A DNA stretch of 64,000 nt, taken from assembly GCF_035013185.1 (NCBI RefSeq), contig NZ_JAYGJO010000001.1, positions 1 through 64,000 on the forward strand, in the 5' to 3' direction. The stretch comes from Acerihabitans sp035013185 (GTDB lineage: Bacteria > Pseudomonadota > Gammaproteobacteria > Enterobacterales > Enterobacteriaceae). Below the pieces are notes generated by a model. That model was given only the letters and a program-made list of their open reading frames with translations. It made no database searches and had not been told where the DNA came from. Position numbers and translations under genes: made by a program. Every line of letters starts with the position of its first letter. Within the stretch, counting starts at the first letter, position 1. Shown here one piece after another: positions 35,667 through 45,497 of this stretch.

Positions 35667-36160
35667 AAAAATTCTCCTCAACGGCGATAATCTCAATATA
35701 TCCCCCCGGCTCATCACCTGACGGGCCGATGCGTTATGCTAACAATATATGCCGCTGGGTAAAGGCCGGATTGGGCCATGGTTATGCTTTTGCCGGACCA
35801 AAAAAATTCATCGAACCGCACCTTACACAACGGCGAGACAACTACGTGACAACTACGTGACAACCGCGCGGGTGTTATCTTGGCCGCAGGGAAGCGGCAC
35901 GTTCGGTGGCCTGCTGGGGTCAGAGTGGCTGCGATGTAGTGGTGCAAAAAAACCGTATCGATCCGCAATGGGGCATTTAACGCACCATAATAAGGCTGTC
36001 CAATCGCTGTGCCCTTGGTGTTAGCCGGCGCTTGGCTGGCGCAAATTTTGCATCAATGGCTCGCGATCGTTGGCTGCGCAAGGGCAAGAGCGCTGTCATG
36101 CTAGTGCACGATTTTGTCAGCAAACTCAATGACCTTATTATTATTAAACCCTAGGTGTTT
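35667..36160. other. Intergenic region upstream of the urease cluster
   Basis: 494 bases. It presumably holds the urease promoter. ACAACTACGTG occurs twice in tandem at about 35839-35860. Open frames on both strands (e.g. 35714-35968 minus, 35749-36024 plus) show no recognisable protein and no good ribosome site. Nothing else identified. Confidence 0.4.
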
Positions 36161-37003
36161 ATGGACGACCAAAAAGTAACCTCGGGAAACGTCGACCCGG
36201 CACCCGCTGGCTGGCTGGGGCAACTGACGCTGGGATTTGAACGTCGGGACGACCGCACGGTACTGGTTACCCGTCGCCATCATGGACCATTTAACGTGCA
36301 GCGGGCATTTTATCCTGAGGAAGATTATCCTCAGGTTTACCTATTACACCCCCCTGGCGGAGTGGTCGGGGGAGATCGGCTGGAACTGTCGGTCGGCATG
36401 GGACGCGGGAGTCATGCGTTGTTAACCATGCCGGGGGCAACCAAGTTTTATCGTAGCGCCGGCGCGCAGGCCCATTTGACGCAGGTTTTTACCTTGGCGG
36501 AAAACAGCATCCTTGAATGGCTGCCGCAGGGCAATATTTTTTTCCCGGGTGCCAAGGTTGTGATGAAAAACGAGTTTATCTTAGGCTCGGGCGCGCGTTT
36601 GCTAGGATTTGAAACGCTGTGTTTTGGCCGCCCAGTAATCGCTGAGGGTTTTGACCGCGGACAGCTTAACTCGCTGTTGCGCATTAATCTGCCTGATTCC
36701 CCAGGACTGTATGAACGGCTGCACATCAACGACGGTGACCTGGGAAAATTAGGGGGCCACCCGCTGAGCGCGACATTTTTCGCTGCCCCGGCCAGTGAAG
36801 CAATGCTGGAGGCCGTGCGTGAACTCCTGAACGAGGTCTCTTCGCCGGCGGCGGGGGCCAGCTTGCTCGACGCTTTGCTGGTGGTGCGTTTGCTCGATAA
36901 TGATAACCAGCGGTTGCAGGCCCTCCTGCACCGAATTTGGCTAAGACTACGGCCCATGATGCTAGGACGGGAAGCGGTTATCCCGCGTATTTGGTCCACC
37001 TAA
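36161..37003 (+). CDS. ureD: Urease accessory protein UreD
   Basis: 280 residues from the ATG at 36161 (a GTG at 36155 is also possible). UreD family marks are VLVTRRHHGPFNVQRAFYPE, LLHPPGGVVGGDRLELSV, LTMPGATKFYRSAG, WLPQGNIFFPGA and LGFETLCFGRP. UreD (UreH) is the scaffold onto which UreF and UreG dock on apo-urease for nickel delivery. First gene of ureDABCEFG, 10 bases before ureA. Confidence 0.95.
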   Translation: MDDQKVTSGNVDPAPAGWLGQLTLGFERRDDRTVLVTRRHHGPFNVQRAFYPEEDYPQVYLLHPPGGVVGGDRLELSVGMGRGSHALLTMPGATKFYRSAGAQAHLTQVFTLAENSILEWLPQGNIFFPGAKVVMKNEFILGSGARLLGFETLCFGRPVIAEGFDRGQLNSLLRINLPDSPGLYERLHINDGDLGKLGGHPLSATFFAAPASEAMLEAVRELLNEVSSPAAGASLLDALLVVRLLDNDNQRLQALLHRIWLRLRPMMLGREAVIPRIWST

Positions 37004-37013
37004 GGAGTTTGGC

Positions 37014-37316
37014 ATGGAACTGTCACCCAGAGAAAAAGATAAACTGCTGCTGTTTACCGCTGCGTTGCTGGCGGAACGTCGGCAAGCGCGTGGCTTGAAA
37101 CTCAATTATCCCGAAGCGGTGGCCTTGATCAGCGCCGCCATCCTTGAAGGTGCTCGGGACGGGCTAACCGTGGCTGAATTGATGAGTCTCGGTCGTGAAG
37201 TACTGACCCGTGACGATGTGATGGAAGGGGTGCCGGAAATGATCCCGGATGTGCAGGTCGAAGCCACTTTTCCGGACGGCACCAAATTGGTTACCGTTCA
37301 TGACCCCATAATCTGA
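37014..37316 (+). CDS. ureA: Urease gamma subunit
   Basis: 100 residues, the standard length. Typical start (LSPREKDKLLLFTAALLAER), KLNYPEAVALISAAILEGAR, VLTRDDVMEGVPEMIPDVQV and the end FPDGTKLVTVHDPI. It is the smallest structural subunit of the nickel enzyme that hydrolyses urea to ammonia and carbamate. AGGAG precedes the ATG. Confidence 0.97.
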   Translation: MELSPREKDKLLLFTAALLAERRQARGLKLNYPEAVALISAAILEGARDGLTVAELMSLGREVLTRDDVMEGVPEMIPDVQVEATFPDGTKLVTVHDPII

Positions 37317-37332
37317 CCGATAGCGAGGTAGT

Positions 37333-37650
37333 ATGATCCCAGGTGAAATGCGATTGAGTGCCGACGAGATTGAACTGAATGTCGGGCGCGAGCGGGTAAC
37401 CGTGACCGTCGCCAACCACGGCGATCGGCCGGTACAGGTAGGTTCCCATTATCACTTTTATGAGGTTAACCCGGCATTGACGTTCGATCGCTCACTGACG
37501 CGCGGCTTTCGATTGGATATTGCGGCCGGAACGGCGGTACGTTTCGAACCAGGTCAATCCAGGGATATCACTCTGGTAGCTTACGATGGTAAACGTGAAG
37601 TCTACGGTTTTCGCGGTGAAATCATGGGTAAACTGGAGCAAGGGTCATGA
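37333..37650 (+). CDS. ureB: Urease beta subunit
   Basis: 105 residues. Canonical start MIPGEMRLSADEIELNVGRE, then VANHGDRPVQVGSHYHFYEV and RFEPGQSRDITLVAYDGKRE. The gene overlaps ureC by 4 bases (ATGA). In Klebsiella-type ureases three separate subunits alpha, beta and gamma form an (abc)3 complex; this arrangement is the same. Confidence 0.97.
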   Translation: MIPGEMRLSADEIELNVGRERVTVTVANHGDRPVQVGSHYHFYEVNPALTFDRSLTRGFRLDIAAGTAVRFEPGQSRDITLVAYDGKREVYGFRGEIMGKLEQGS

Positions 37651-39350
37651 GCAAGATTTTACGGCGCGCCTACGCCGAGATGTTTGGTCCGACGGTGGGC
37701 GATCGCCTTCGGCTGGCCGATACCGAGCTATGGGTCGAGGTAGAAAAAGATTTTACCGTTTATGGTGAAGAGGTGAAGTTCGGCGGTGGCAAGGTGATCC
37801 GTGACGGTATGGGGCAGGGGCAAATGACCTCCGCTTTCTGCGTGGATCTGGTGTTGACCAATGCGCTGATTATCGACCATTGGGGAATTGTAAAGGCAGA
37901 TATCGGTGTCAAGGATGGCCGTATCGTGGGCATTGGCAAAGCCGGTAATCCGGATGTCCAGCCCGGCGTGACCATTGCCATCGGTCCCGGTACCGAGGTG
38001 GTGGCGGCAGAAGGCAAAATCGTCACCGCGGGCGGCGTCGACGCCCATATCCACTTTATCTGTCCGCAGCAGGTGGAAGAAGCCATCTGCGCCGGTGTGA
38101 CCACCATGATCGGCGGTGGCACCGGGCCGGCGGCAGGCACTAACGCCACTACCTGTACGCCAGGCCCTTGGTACCTGGCGCGTATGCTGCAGGCCGCCGA
38201 GACGCTGCCGGTGAATATCGGTTTTACCGGTAAAGGCAATGCGTCCAGACCCGAAGCATTGGCGGAACAGGTCGAGGCGGGCGCCATGGGCTTAAAACTG
38301 CATGAGGATTGGGGGACCACCCCGGCGGCCATAAACTGCTGCCTGGGCGTTGCAGATCGCTTTGACATTCAGGTTGCCATCCACACCGACACGCTTAACG
38401 AGGCGGGATTTGTCGAGGATACCCTGGCGGCCATCGGCGATCGCACTATCCATACCTATCATACCGAAGGTGCCGGCGGGGGACATGCGCCGGACATTAT
38501 CAAGGTATGCGGTTACAGCAATATCCTGCCGTCCTCCACCAATCCCACCATGCCCTACACCATCAATACCATCGACGAGCATTTGGATATGCTGATGGTT
38601 TGCCATCATCTTGACGCCGGTATCGCGGAGGATGTGGCGTTTGCCGAATCGCGTATTCGCCGCGAAACCATCGCTGCCGAAGACATCCTGCACGATCTGG
38701 GCGCGTTTTCCATGCTTTCATCCGATTCTCAGGCTATGGGGCGCGTGGGTGAGGTCATACTGCGTACCTGGCAAGCCGCACATAAAATGAAGGTGCAGCG
38801 TGGCCCGCTGTCGCCCGATACCGTGCGCAATGATAATTTTCGGGTGAAACGCTATATTGCCAAATACACCATTAACCCGGCTATCACCCATGGCATCTCT
38901 CATGAGGTGGGTTCCATCGCGCTCGGCAAACTGGCGGATCTGGTGTTGTGGTCACCAGCGTTTTTTGGTGTGAAACCTAGCCTGATTATCAAGGGCGGTA
39001 TGATTGCCATGGCGCCGATGGGCGATGCCAATGCATCGATTCCCACACCGCAGCCGGTGCATTATCGTCCCATGTTTGGTGCTTTGGGTGGTGCGCGCCA
39101 TGCTACCCGCATGACGTTTCTCTCCCAAGCGGCTTACGCCAATGGCCTGGCTGCGCGGCTTGGGCTGCAAAGCCTGATTGGCGAGGTGCGACACTGTCGC
39201 CAGGTCAGAAAAGCCGATATGATTCATAATCATTGGCAGCCGACGATTGAGGTGGATGCGCAAACCTACCAGGTGCGTGCAGAGGGTGAATTATTAACCT
39301 GTGAGCCTGCGGCCGTATTGCCCATGGCGCAGCGCTATTTTCTTTTTTAA
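37647..39350 (+). CDS. ureC: Urease alpha subunit (catalytic)
   Basis: 567 residues, as in Klebsiella. All active-site pieces are present: HIHFICP (two nickel-binding His), GLKLHEDWG (carbamylated bridging Lys), AIHTDTLNE (nickel His), HTYHTEGAGGGHAPD (nickel His), MVCHHLD (catalytic flap Cys/His region) and SSDSQAMGR (nickel Asp). The enzyme should be active if nickel is delivered. GC-rich with the same codon style as its neighbours. Confidence 0.98.
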   Translation: MSKILRRAYAEMFGPTVGDRLRLADTELWVEVEKDFTVYGEEVKFGGGKVIRDGMGQGQMTSAFCVDLVLTNALIIDHWGIVKADIGVKDGRIVGIGKAGNPDVQPGVTIAIGPGTEVVAAEGKIVTAGGVDAHIHFICPQQVEEAICAGVTTMIGGGTGPAAGTNATTCTPGPWYLARMLQAAETLPVNIGFTGKGNASRPEALAEQVEAGAMGLKLHEDWGTTPAAINCCLGVADRFDIQVAIHTDTLNEAGFVEDTLAAIGDRTIHTYHTEGAGGGHAPDIIKVCGYSNILPSSTNPTMPYTINTIDEHLDMLMVCHHLDAGIAEDVAFAESRIRRETIAAEDILHDLGAFSMLSSDSQAMGRVGEVILRTWQAAHKMKVQRGPLSPDTVRNDNFRVKRYIAKYTINPAITHGISHEVGSIALGKLADLVLWSPAFFGVKPSLIIKGGMIAMAPMGDANASIPTPQPVHYRPMFGALGGARHATRMTFLSQAAYANGLAARLGLQSLIGEVRHCRQVRKADMIHNHWQPTIEVDAQTYQVRAEGELLTCEPAAVLPMAQRYFLF

Positions 39351-39368
39351 CCACAAGGGGAAGCCTGG

Positions 39369-39824
39369 ATGATTGTGTTAACCAAACGCCTGGAACACCC
39401 GCAGTTGGCAACGGCTACGGTCACCCTTGATCTGGATACCCGGCTAAAAAGCCGGGCGCACGTGGTACTCGACGATGGACGCGAGGCGGGTTTAATGCTG
39501 CCGCGTGGGCAGGTGATTCGCGGTGACGATCTGCTCGCTGACGAGAATGAGCAGCATGTGATACAGGTTATCGCTGCCCCCGAAACGGTATCCACCGTTT
39601 ATGCCAACAATAGTCTGCTATTGGCCCGGGTATGTTATCACCTCGGCAATCGCCATGTTCCTCTGCAGGTAGAACGGGAATGGGTGCGCTACCAACACGA
39701 TCACGTGCTGGATGATATGGTGCGTGGCCTGGGCGCGACGGTCGAAACGGGTCAGGCGCCGTTTGAACCTGAAGCCGGGGCTTACCAAAGCGCATCTCCA
39801 GGCCATCATCACCATCATCATTAA
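39369..39824 (+). CDS. ureE: Urease accessory nickel metallochaperone UreE
   Basis: 151 residues. N-terminal UreE domain (RLKSRAHVVLDDGREAGLML) and metal-binding domain (YHLGNRHVPLQVEREWVRYQ with the conserved His, then DHVLDDMVRGLG). The C-terminus ends in six histidines after a PG linker, a short His tail of the type that binds extra nickel in Klebsiella UreE. Its stop shares a base with the ureF start. Confidence 0.95.
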   Translation: MIVLTKRLEHPQLATATVTLDLDTRLKSRAHVVLDDGREAGLMLPRGQVIRGDDLLADENEQHVIQVIAAPETVSTVYANNSLLLARVCYHLGNRHVPLQVEREWVRYQHDHVLDDMVRGLGATVETGQAPFEPEAGAYQSASPGHHHHHH

Positions 39825-40504
39825 TGATGCTTAATCAACTCGCACTACTGCGTCTGATGCAATTAATCAGTCCCAGCCTGCCGGTGGGGGGATTTACCTA
39901 TTCGCAAGGGTTGGAGTGGGCGGTGGAAACCGGTTGGGTAAATTCTGGCGAGGCCTTTGTCCGCTGGCAGCAGCAGATCATCGACGGCACCCTCCGATAC
40001 CTGGATTTACCGGTGTTGATCCGGTTATTCCAGGCGTGTGACGCTGGGGATGATACGGCATTTCTGCACTGGAGCCATTTTTTGCTGGCGAACCGTGAAA
40101 CCGGCGAGTTACGTCAGGAGGAGCGGCAGCGTGGTCAAGCGCTGGCCAGATTGATAACCGATTGGCCTGATTTGACGCCCGGGCCCGCGTGGCTGCCGGC
40201 GATACGGCAGTGTCAACTGGCGGGCATCGCCTGGCTGGGGCGGCAGTGGTTAATTCCGCTTGAGCCATTGGCCTTAGGTTATGCGTACAGTTGGCTAGAG
40301 AGCAGCGTGATGGCGGGGCTAAAACTGGTCCCCTTTGGTCAACAGCGGGCACAAAGCCTGCTGCGTGAACTCTCGGCGTTGCTGCCAGCCGCTTACGCCC
40401 GGGCTGCCACACTACAGGATGACGAGTTGGGTGATGGTTATCCATTGCAGGCGATTGCGTCATCCTGCCATGAAACTCAATACTCGCGGCTGTTTCGTTC
40501 ATAA
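39824..40504 (+). CDS. ureF: Urease accessory protein UreF
   Basis: 226 residues. Marks are LMQLISPSLPVGGFTYSQGL and EWAVETGWV at the start, and the C-terminal conserved tail ASSCHETQYSRLFRS. UreF binds UreD and acts as a checkpoint on UreG GTPase activity during nickel insertion. Two ATGs (39824, 39827) are adjacent; the first overlaps the ureE stop by one base and no separate ribosome site is seen, pointing to coupled translation. Confidence 0.95.
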   Translation: MMLNQLALLRLMQLISPSLPVGGFTYSQGLEWAVETGWVNSGEAFVRWQQQIIDGTLRYLDLPVLIRLFQACDAGDDTAFLHWSHFLLANRETGELRQEERQRGQALARLITDWPDLTPGPAWLPAIRQCQLAGIAWLGRQWLIPLEPLALGYAYSWLESSVMAGLKLVPFGQQRAQSLLRELSALLPAAYARAATLQDDELGDGYPLQAIASSCHETQYSRLFRS

Positions 40505-40569
40505 CGCCGCGCTACTTTTGCGACCAGCCGCCTGGACAATACGACCACCAGGCCCGGCGAGGGGATGAT

Positions 40570-41190
40570 ATGCTGCATTATAAACAACCGCTGCGCATTG
40601 GCGTAGGCGGCCCGGTAGGTTCAGGCAAAACTGCGCTTTTGGAAATGCTGTGCAAGTCACTGCGCGATCGCTATCAGTTGGCGGTGGTCACCAATGACAT
40701 CTACACCAAGGAGGATCAGCGAATTCTCACCGAGGCGGGTGCGTTGGCGGCCGATCGTATTGTCGGGGTTGAAACCGGCGGCTGTCCGCATACCGCTATT
40801 CGTGAGGATGCCTCCATGAATCTGGCGGCGGTGGAGGATCTGGCGCGTAAATTTGGTAACCTGGATATTATTTTTATTGAGAGTGGTGGCGATAATCTCA
40901 GTGCTACCTTTAGCCCGGAATTAGCCGATTTAACCCTGTATGTGATTGATGTCGCCGAAGGGGAAAAAATACCCCGCAAAGGGGGGCCGGGCATTACCAA
41001 ATCAGATTTTCTGGTGATTAACAAAATTGATCTGGCGCCTTACGTCGGTGCATCGCTGGAGGTGATGGAGCGTGATACCCAACGTATGCGCCCCCAACGC
41101 CCCTGGGCTTTCACTAACCTGAAAACCGGCGTGGGGCTTGATGCGGTGATCGCGTTTATTATTAAGCAAGGGTTGCTGGAGAGTCGTTGA
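40570..41190 (+). CDS. ureG: Urease accessory GTPase UreG
   Basis: 206 residues. SIMIBI-class GTPase: P-loop GVGGPVGSGKTALLEML, the metal-binding GVETGGCPHTAIREDASMN (CPH motif), FIESGGDNLSATFSPELADL, and the guanine-specificity NKID. GTP-driven dimer formation moves nickel from UreE to the UreDF-urease complex. The last 29 bases overlap the end of the convergent yegD. Confidence 0.97.
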   Translation: MLHYKQPLRIGVGGPVGSGKTALLEMLCKSLRDRYQLAVVTNDIYTKEDQRILTEAGALAADRIVGVETGGCPHTAIREDASMNLAAVEDLARKFGNLDIIFIESGGDNLSATFSPELADLTLYVIDVAEGEKIPRKGGPGITKSDFLVINKIDLAPYVGASLEVMERDTQRMRPQRPWAFTNLKTGVGLDAVIAFIIKQGLLESR

Positions 41191-42538
41191 ACTGGCGTTG
41201 GGCCCAGCGCGCCAGGCCGGCGGTCACCGAACCAAAATCATCGCCGCTGGCCAGTGGGATACCGGGCAGGCTTTGCTGGAGCGCCAGACGCAGCAGCGGG
41301 GATCGGGCGCTGCCGCCGGTGAGATAAACCACATCGGGACGCGGCGCACCGCTTTGCGACATCACATCGTCCACCTGCTGTTGGATCCGTGCCATGGGTT
41401 GGCTGAGCGCCTCGGTCAATTCCACCCGATCGATAGGCACCTGCATCTCCTGGCGAATGAAGTCCAGGTTAGCGGTCGTCTGTGGTTCGGTGGACAGGGC
41501 AATTTTGCATTCTTCGGCGCAGCGTACCAGCCGATAGCCTAATCGTTGACGGTACACCTGCAACAAAGCGCCGAGACACTGCGGTTCGGCGGCGTCACGG
41601 ATCAGTTCACGCAGTAGTCGGCCGTTGGCGCTGCTGTAAAATTCGCTTTGCGCCGGGATATCATTGATGGCGACCGCTTGCCAGAACGGCAATGCGGGCA
41701 GCGCCAAACCTTTTTCCGTGTGTCCTCCCATGCCGAGCAAGGGCATTAGCGTCTTAAACGCCAGCATGATATCCAGATCGTTGCCGCCGATACGACAACC
41801 GCTATGGCCGAGCAGGCTTTGCTGGCGATCGGGTAATTTTAGCCATTCAGGACCCATCAAGAGTAACGAACAGTCGGTGGTGCCACCGCCGATATCTACC
41901 ACCAGCACAATTTTTTCTTCAGTGAGCGTCGCCTCGAAATCCAGGCCGGCAGCCACCGGTTCGAACTGAAACGCAATCTCGGCAAAACCGGCACGTTCGG
42001 CGGCCCGCTGTAAAATACCTTGAGCCTGGCGGTTGGCGTCTTCGCCCCCGGTACCCTGGAAATTCACTGGCCGGCCAATCATGGCTTGGGTAATCGGCTG
42101 GGTTAATAGTGATTCCGCCTGCCGTTTGATATGACACATCATGGCGCAGACCAGGTCCTCGAATAACGCGATCTGCTGTGGTTTGAGACCGTTGGCGCCC
42201 AAGAAGGATTTGGGCGATTTCACAAAATAGACGTCTTCAGGGTCGGCGATATAATTAGCCAGCGCCGGCTGACCGAACTGCAGACTATGCTCCGTCAGCA
42301 CGATACCTTCCAGGTGATTGGCGTTGATTGACCGCCGCAGCAGGTTCTGATTTTCCTCACTGCCGGCGGGTATTTGCCAGAAGGTATGCAGATATTCACT
42401 TACCGCTTCGCGCGTAGGCGCGCATAGCATCGAAGCCATATAGGGTGAGGTACCCTCGAGCGGTAGCAATCGCGGGTGGTCTCCCTCCATAATCGCCACC
42501 GAGCAATTCGCGGTACCGTAATCAAATCCAATAAACAT
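41162..42538 (-). CDS. yegD: Hsp70-family protein YegD
   Basis: 458 residues from the ATG at 42538 (E. coli 450). Actin/Hsp70 ATPase marks are FIGFDYGTANCSVAIMEGDH (phosphate 1), VLVVDIGGGTTDCSLLLMGP (phosphate 2) and DVVYLTGGSARSPLLRLALQ (adenosine). The C-terminal substrate-binding and lid domains of DnaK are missing, as in E. coli YegD, so it is an atypical chaperone-like ATPase of unknown role. It is convergent with ureG. Confidence 0.93.
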   Translation of the reverse strand: MFIGFDYGTANCSVAIMEGDHPRLLPLEGTSPYMASMLCAPTREAVSEYLHTFWQIPAGSEENQNLLRRSINANHLEGIVLTEHSLQFGQPALANYIADPEDVYFVKSPKSFLGANGLKPQQIALFEDLVCAMMCHIKRQAESLLTQPITQAMIGRPVNFQGTGGEDANRQAQGILQRAAERAGFAEIAFQFEPVAAGLDFEATLTEEKIVLVVDIGGGTTDCSLLLMGPEWLKLPDRQQSLLGHSGCRIGGNDLDIMLAFKTLMPLLGMGGHTEKGLALPALPFWQAVAINDIPAQSEFYSSANGRLLRELIRDAAEPQCLGALLQVYRQRLGYRLVRCAEECKIALSTEPQTTANLDFIRQEMQVPIDRVELTEALSQPMARIQQQVDDVMSQSGAPRPDVVYLTGGSARSPLLRLALQQSLPGIPLASGDDFGSVTAGLARWAQRQFNDSPATLA

Positions 42539-42757
42539 CGTTGTCTCCCATGCCAATGAGGCCCGGAACTTTACCTGAATGTATTGGCTCAGGCAACGAA
42601 TAACCCGGGCATATGGGTCTGAAAATAGGGGCCTGAAAATAGGGCGACAAATCTTACTGAAGAATAAAAGAACGGTTGTCTAGCCCGTTCGATAGTGAGA
42701 AGGCATTTTTACCGGTGTGTTTTACCAGCACGGTAATGTCAATACGTTGCCAGCGGG

Positions 42758-45367
42758 TCAGAGTAGGTTAACTACTTCGCTCGGATGAGTGGATTGCTCA
42801 ACAATTTGTTGATGTTTTTCGAATAACAAAACCCGCCCGCGTCCGTTATGTTTGGCGTTGTAACAGGCAATGTCGGCTTGTAACATGACGTCCTTATCAT
42901 GACAGTTTTGCTGGTTTATCATCGTGATGCCGGCACTGCCGCCAATGTGATATAACTTATCTTGCCAACAGAACGGATAGTTATTTATCGCTTGGATAAT
43001 CAGTTGTACCAATAGGTGGGCATTCGCTTGGGAGCAATTCGGCAATAGCAGGCCAAATTCATCGCCACCCAGGCGCGCCAGACAGTCGTAGTGTCGAATC
43101 TTTTCTTGCATTAGTTGACCCAGTTCCAATAACAACGCATCGCCGGCCACATGTCCTGCCGTGTCGTTGATTTCCTTGAACCGATCTAAATCGATAAATA
43201 CCAGCGCATGTTCATGTTTCTCCGTGCGGGCGGTCATTAACGCATTATCCAACTGTTTCTCGAAGCTGGCGCGGTTTGGCAGACCGGTGAGTACATCATG
43301 GGACGCGTTATAGCTCAGCTGTTGCAATAACTGTCGCGATTCGCTGACATCCTCAATGACCAGCACTGCACCCACGTTCTCTCCTTTCAGGTTTCTTAAT
43401 GGGGTCGAACTATAATGGATATCAAACAATTGGCCGCGGCGATTATTTAATACCAGCACGCTGTCGATGGCGATGATATCCTGCGGCCGCTGACGTTCCT
43501 TTTCAATGGAAGCCGGTAACTGTGGGCCATCGGCACCAACGCTAATATGTAAGATCTTATCGATATGCTGGCCGCGGGTATTTTCCAGATCCCAGCCGGT
43601 CATGCTTTCCGCCACCGGGTTCATAAAGTTAACCCGCAGGTGACTATCCACCGATATTACCGCGTCGCCAATGGAATCCAGAATAATATGCAGGCGTTCC
43701 TTTTCCTCGTGCAGATCGTTAGTGAGCCGGACCTCGCTGGTCATATCCAAATTGACTCCAATCATGCGTACCACGTGGTTATTATCATCTTTGAGCATAT
43801 TGGCGTAGGCACGGATATGGCGAATGTCACCGTTGTCGTGGCGAATACGAAACTCCAGTAAAAAAGGCGTATTGTGTGATTGAGCCAGGCGAATGTTCTT
43901 CAATAACACAATGCGATCTTCTGCAAGCACACGCGACAACCAATAGTTATAATTGACCCGCTCGTCGGGAGGCATGGCGTAGATTTCCCGCATGCGTTGA
44001 TCCCAGCTTAAAATATCAGTTTTTATATCCCATTCCCAAATGCCTACGCCGCCGGCTTTGTTAGCCAGCGTAATGCGCTCCATCAGACGCCGGTGGGTCA
44101 TCTCGCTCTCCTTGACGTCGGTAATATCCTCAATCTGCGAGATAAAATACAGTGGCGCATTACGTTTATCACGCACCAACGAGACTGCCAGCAATGCCCA
44201 AACAATCTTACTGTCGCTACGGATATAACGTTTTTCCAGGGTATAACTTTCAATATGGCCTTTTAGCAGGTCGTCACGTTGGGTCAGATCGTTGTTAAGA
44301 TCGTCTGGATGAGTAATTTGCTGAAAACTGAGTTCATGTAACTGTTGCGCACTGTAGCCCAGAAACCGGCACAGCGATTTATTCACCTGCAACCAGAGGC
44401 CATCCAATGAAACCAAAGCCATGCCGATGACGGAATATTCCATCGCATTGCGAAAACGGGTTTCGTTTTGCTCTATAAGGCTGCGTTCGGTGCGAAAAGC
44501 GTTCATGACCATGGCCATGGTGTTGGCGGGAATCAATATTATCAACAAAGGGATATGCAGTTGCATCCCTAGTTGGGTATTTGGTGGAAGATCAAGCTTA
44601 ACCCACCCGCTCACCTGTGCGCTATATAAGGCAATTGTTGTCACCAGAAATAACCAAAAGGCTTCAAAGCGGGGTAGCCGCATTGCGCCAATGATTAAGG
44701 GCAGGATAATTAAGATCAGCGGAAACGGGAAATAGTGCAGCGAAAAATAGCAAATTGCCAAGGTCAGCACGATGAACAGCAGCAGCTCTAACCAGGAACG
44801 CAGTGTGGGCAGCATGTTTGGTGCGTCGTGATGCCACAGCAGCCCCACCGGTGTCAACGCCAGAATACCCAACGCTTCTGAGGTAAACCATTGCAGCACG
44901 AAGAGGGCATAATCGCCGTGATGGTAGGGAGAAAAGTAGCCGGCGGCCAGCCCACCTAGCAGTGGCACCAATATCACCCCCACCAGGAAAAATGATAGCC
45001 AGGATACAATGCCGTCGAGGGGATCGTTTTCGTTTAACACCCAACGCAGCAACCACCCCCCTAAAGCAGCCTCGGCGAGGCTAATGCACATCAGCGGCAA
45101 ACTGTTTATTACCGGTGTTCCGGTCACTATATGGGCGATCACCAGTGCGAAAGCGCTACACAATATGAGCTAAGGCCAATAAAACCATGGACATGCAAAT
45201 AGCGCAGCCAGCAGTATCGCAGTAGTCAACCATAACGGAGAAAGGGGGGCGACAGAATGGTTCAGATCCAGGCAAGCAATAGAAATACTCAATATCAGCA
45301 GCGACACTGCCGCAATGAAAATCCATATGCCATAATTATTATTAGCGGTATTTTTATTGGCATTCAT
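42758..45367 (-). pseudogene. dgcE: DgcE/YegE-like diguanylate cyclase interrupted by an in-frame amber codon
   Basis: The 870-codon frame from ATG 45367 (AGGAT upstream) matches E. coli DgcE from its start: MASE1 membrane domain, three PAS domains (e.g. NAMEYSVIGMALVSLDGLWL and LDSIGDAVISVDSHLRVNFM) and a GGDEF domain with intact LARLGGDEFGLLLP and an RHYD inhibitory site. A TAG at 45170-45172 splits MASE1 after 65 codons, in the same frame on both sides (YWP, stop, LILCSAFA). The C-terminal degenerate EAL domain of E. coli DgcE (1105 residues in total) is absent. A TTG at 45163 could restart an 801-residue protein lacking the first helices. Readthrough by a suppressor tRNA cannot be excluded. 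Confidence 0.8.
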
Positions 45368-45497
45368 TTTAATATCCTGATATTTCTTATAATTAGAATA
45401 GCCTATAAATCGCCTAACACGTTCTTCTTTGTCCCAATACCGTTTTTCTTGAGTTGTAACCACTGAGTGGCAATGCAAAGACTAACGGAAAAGACGT

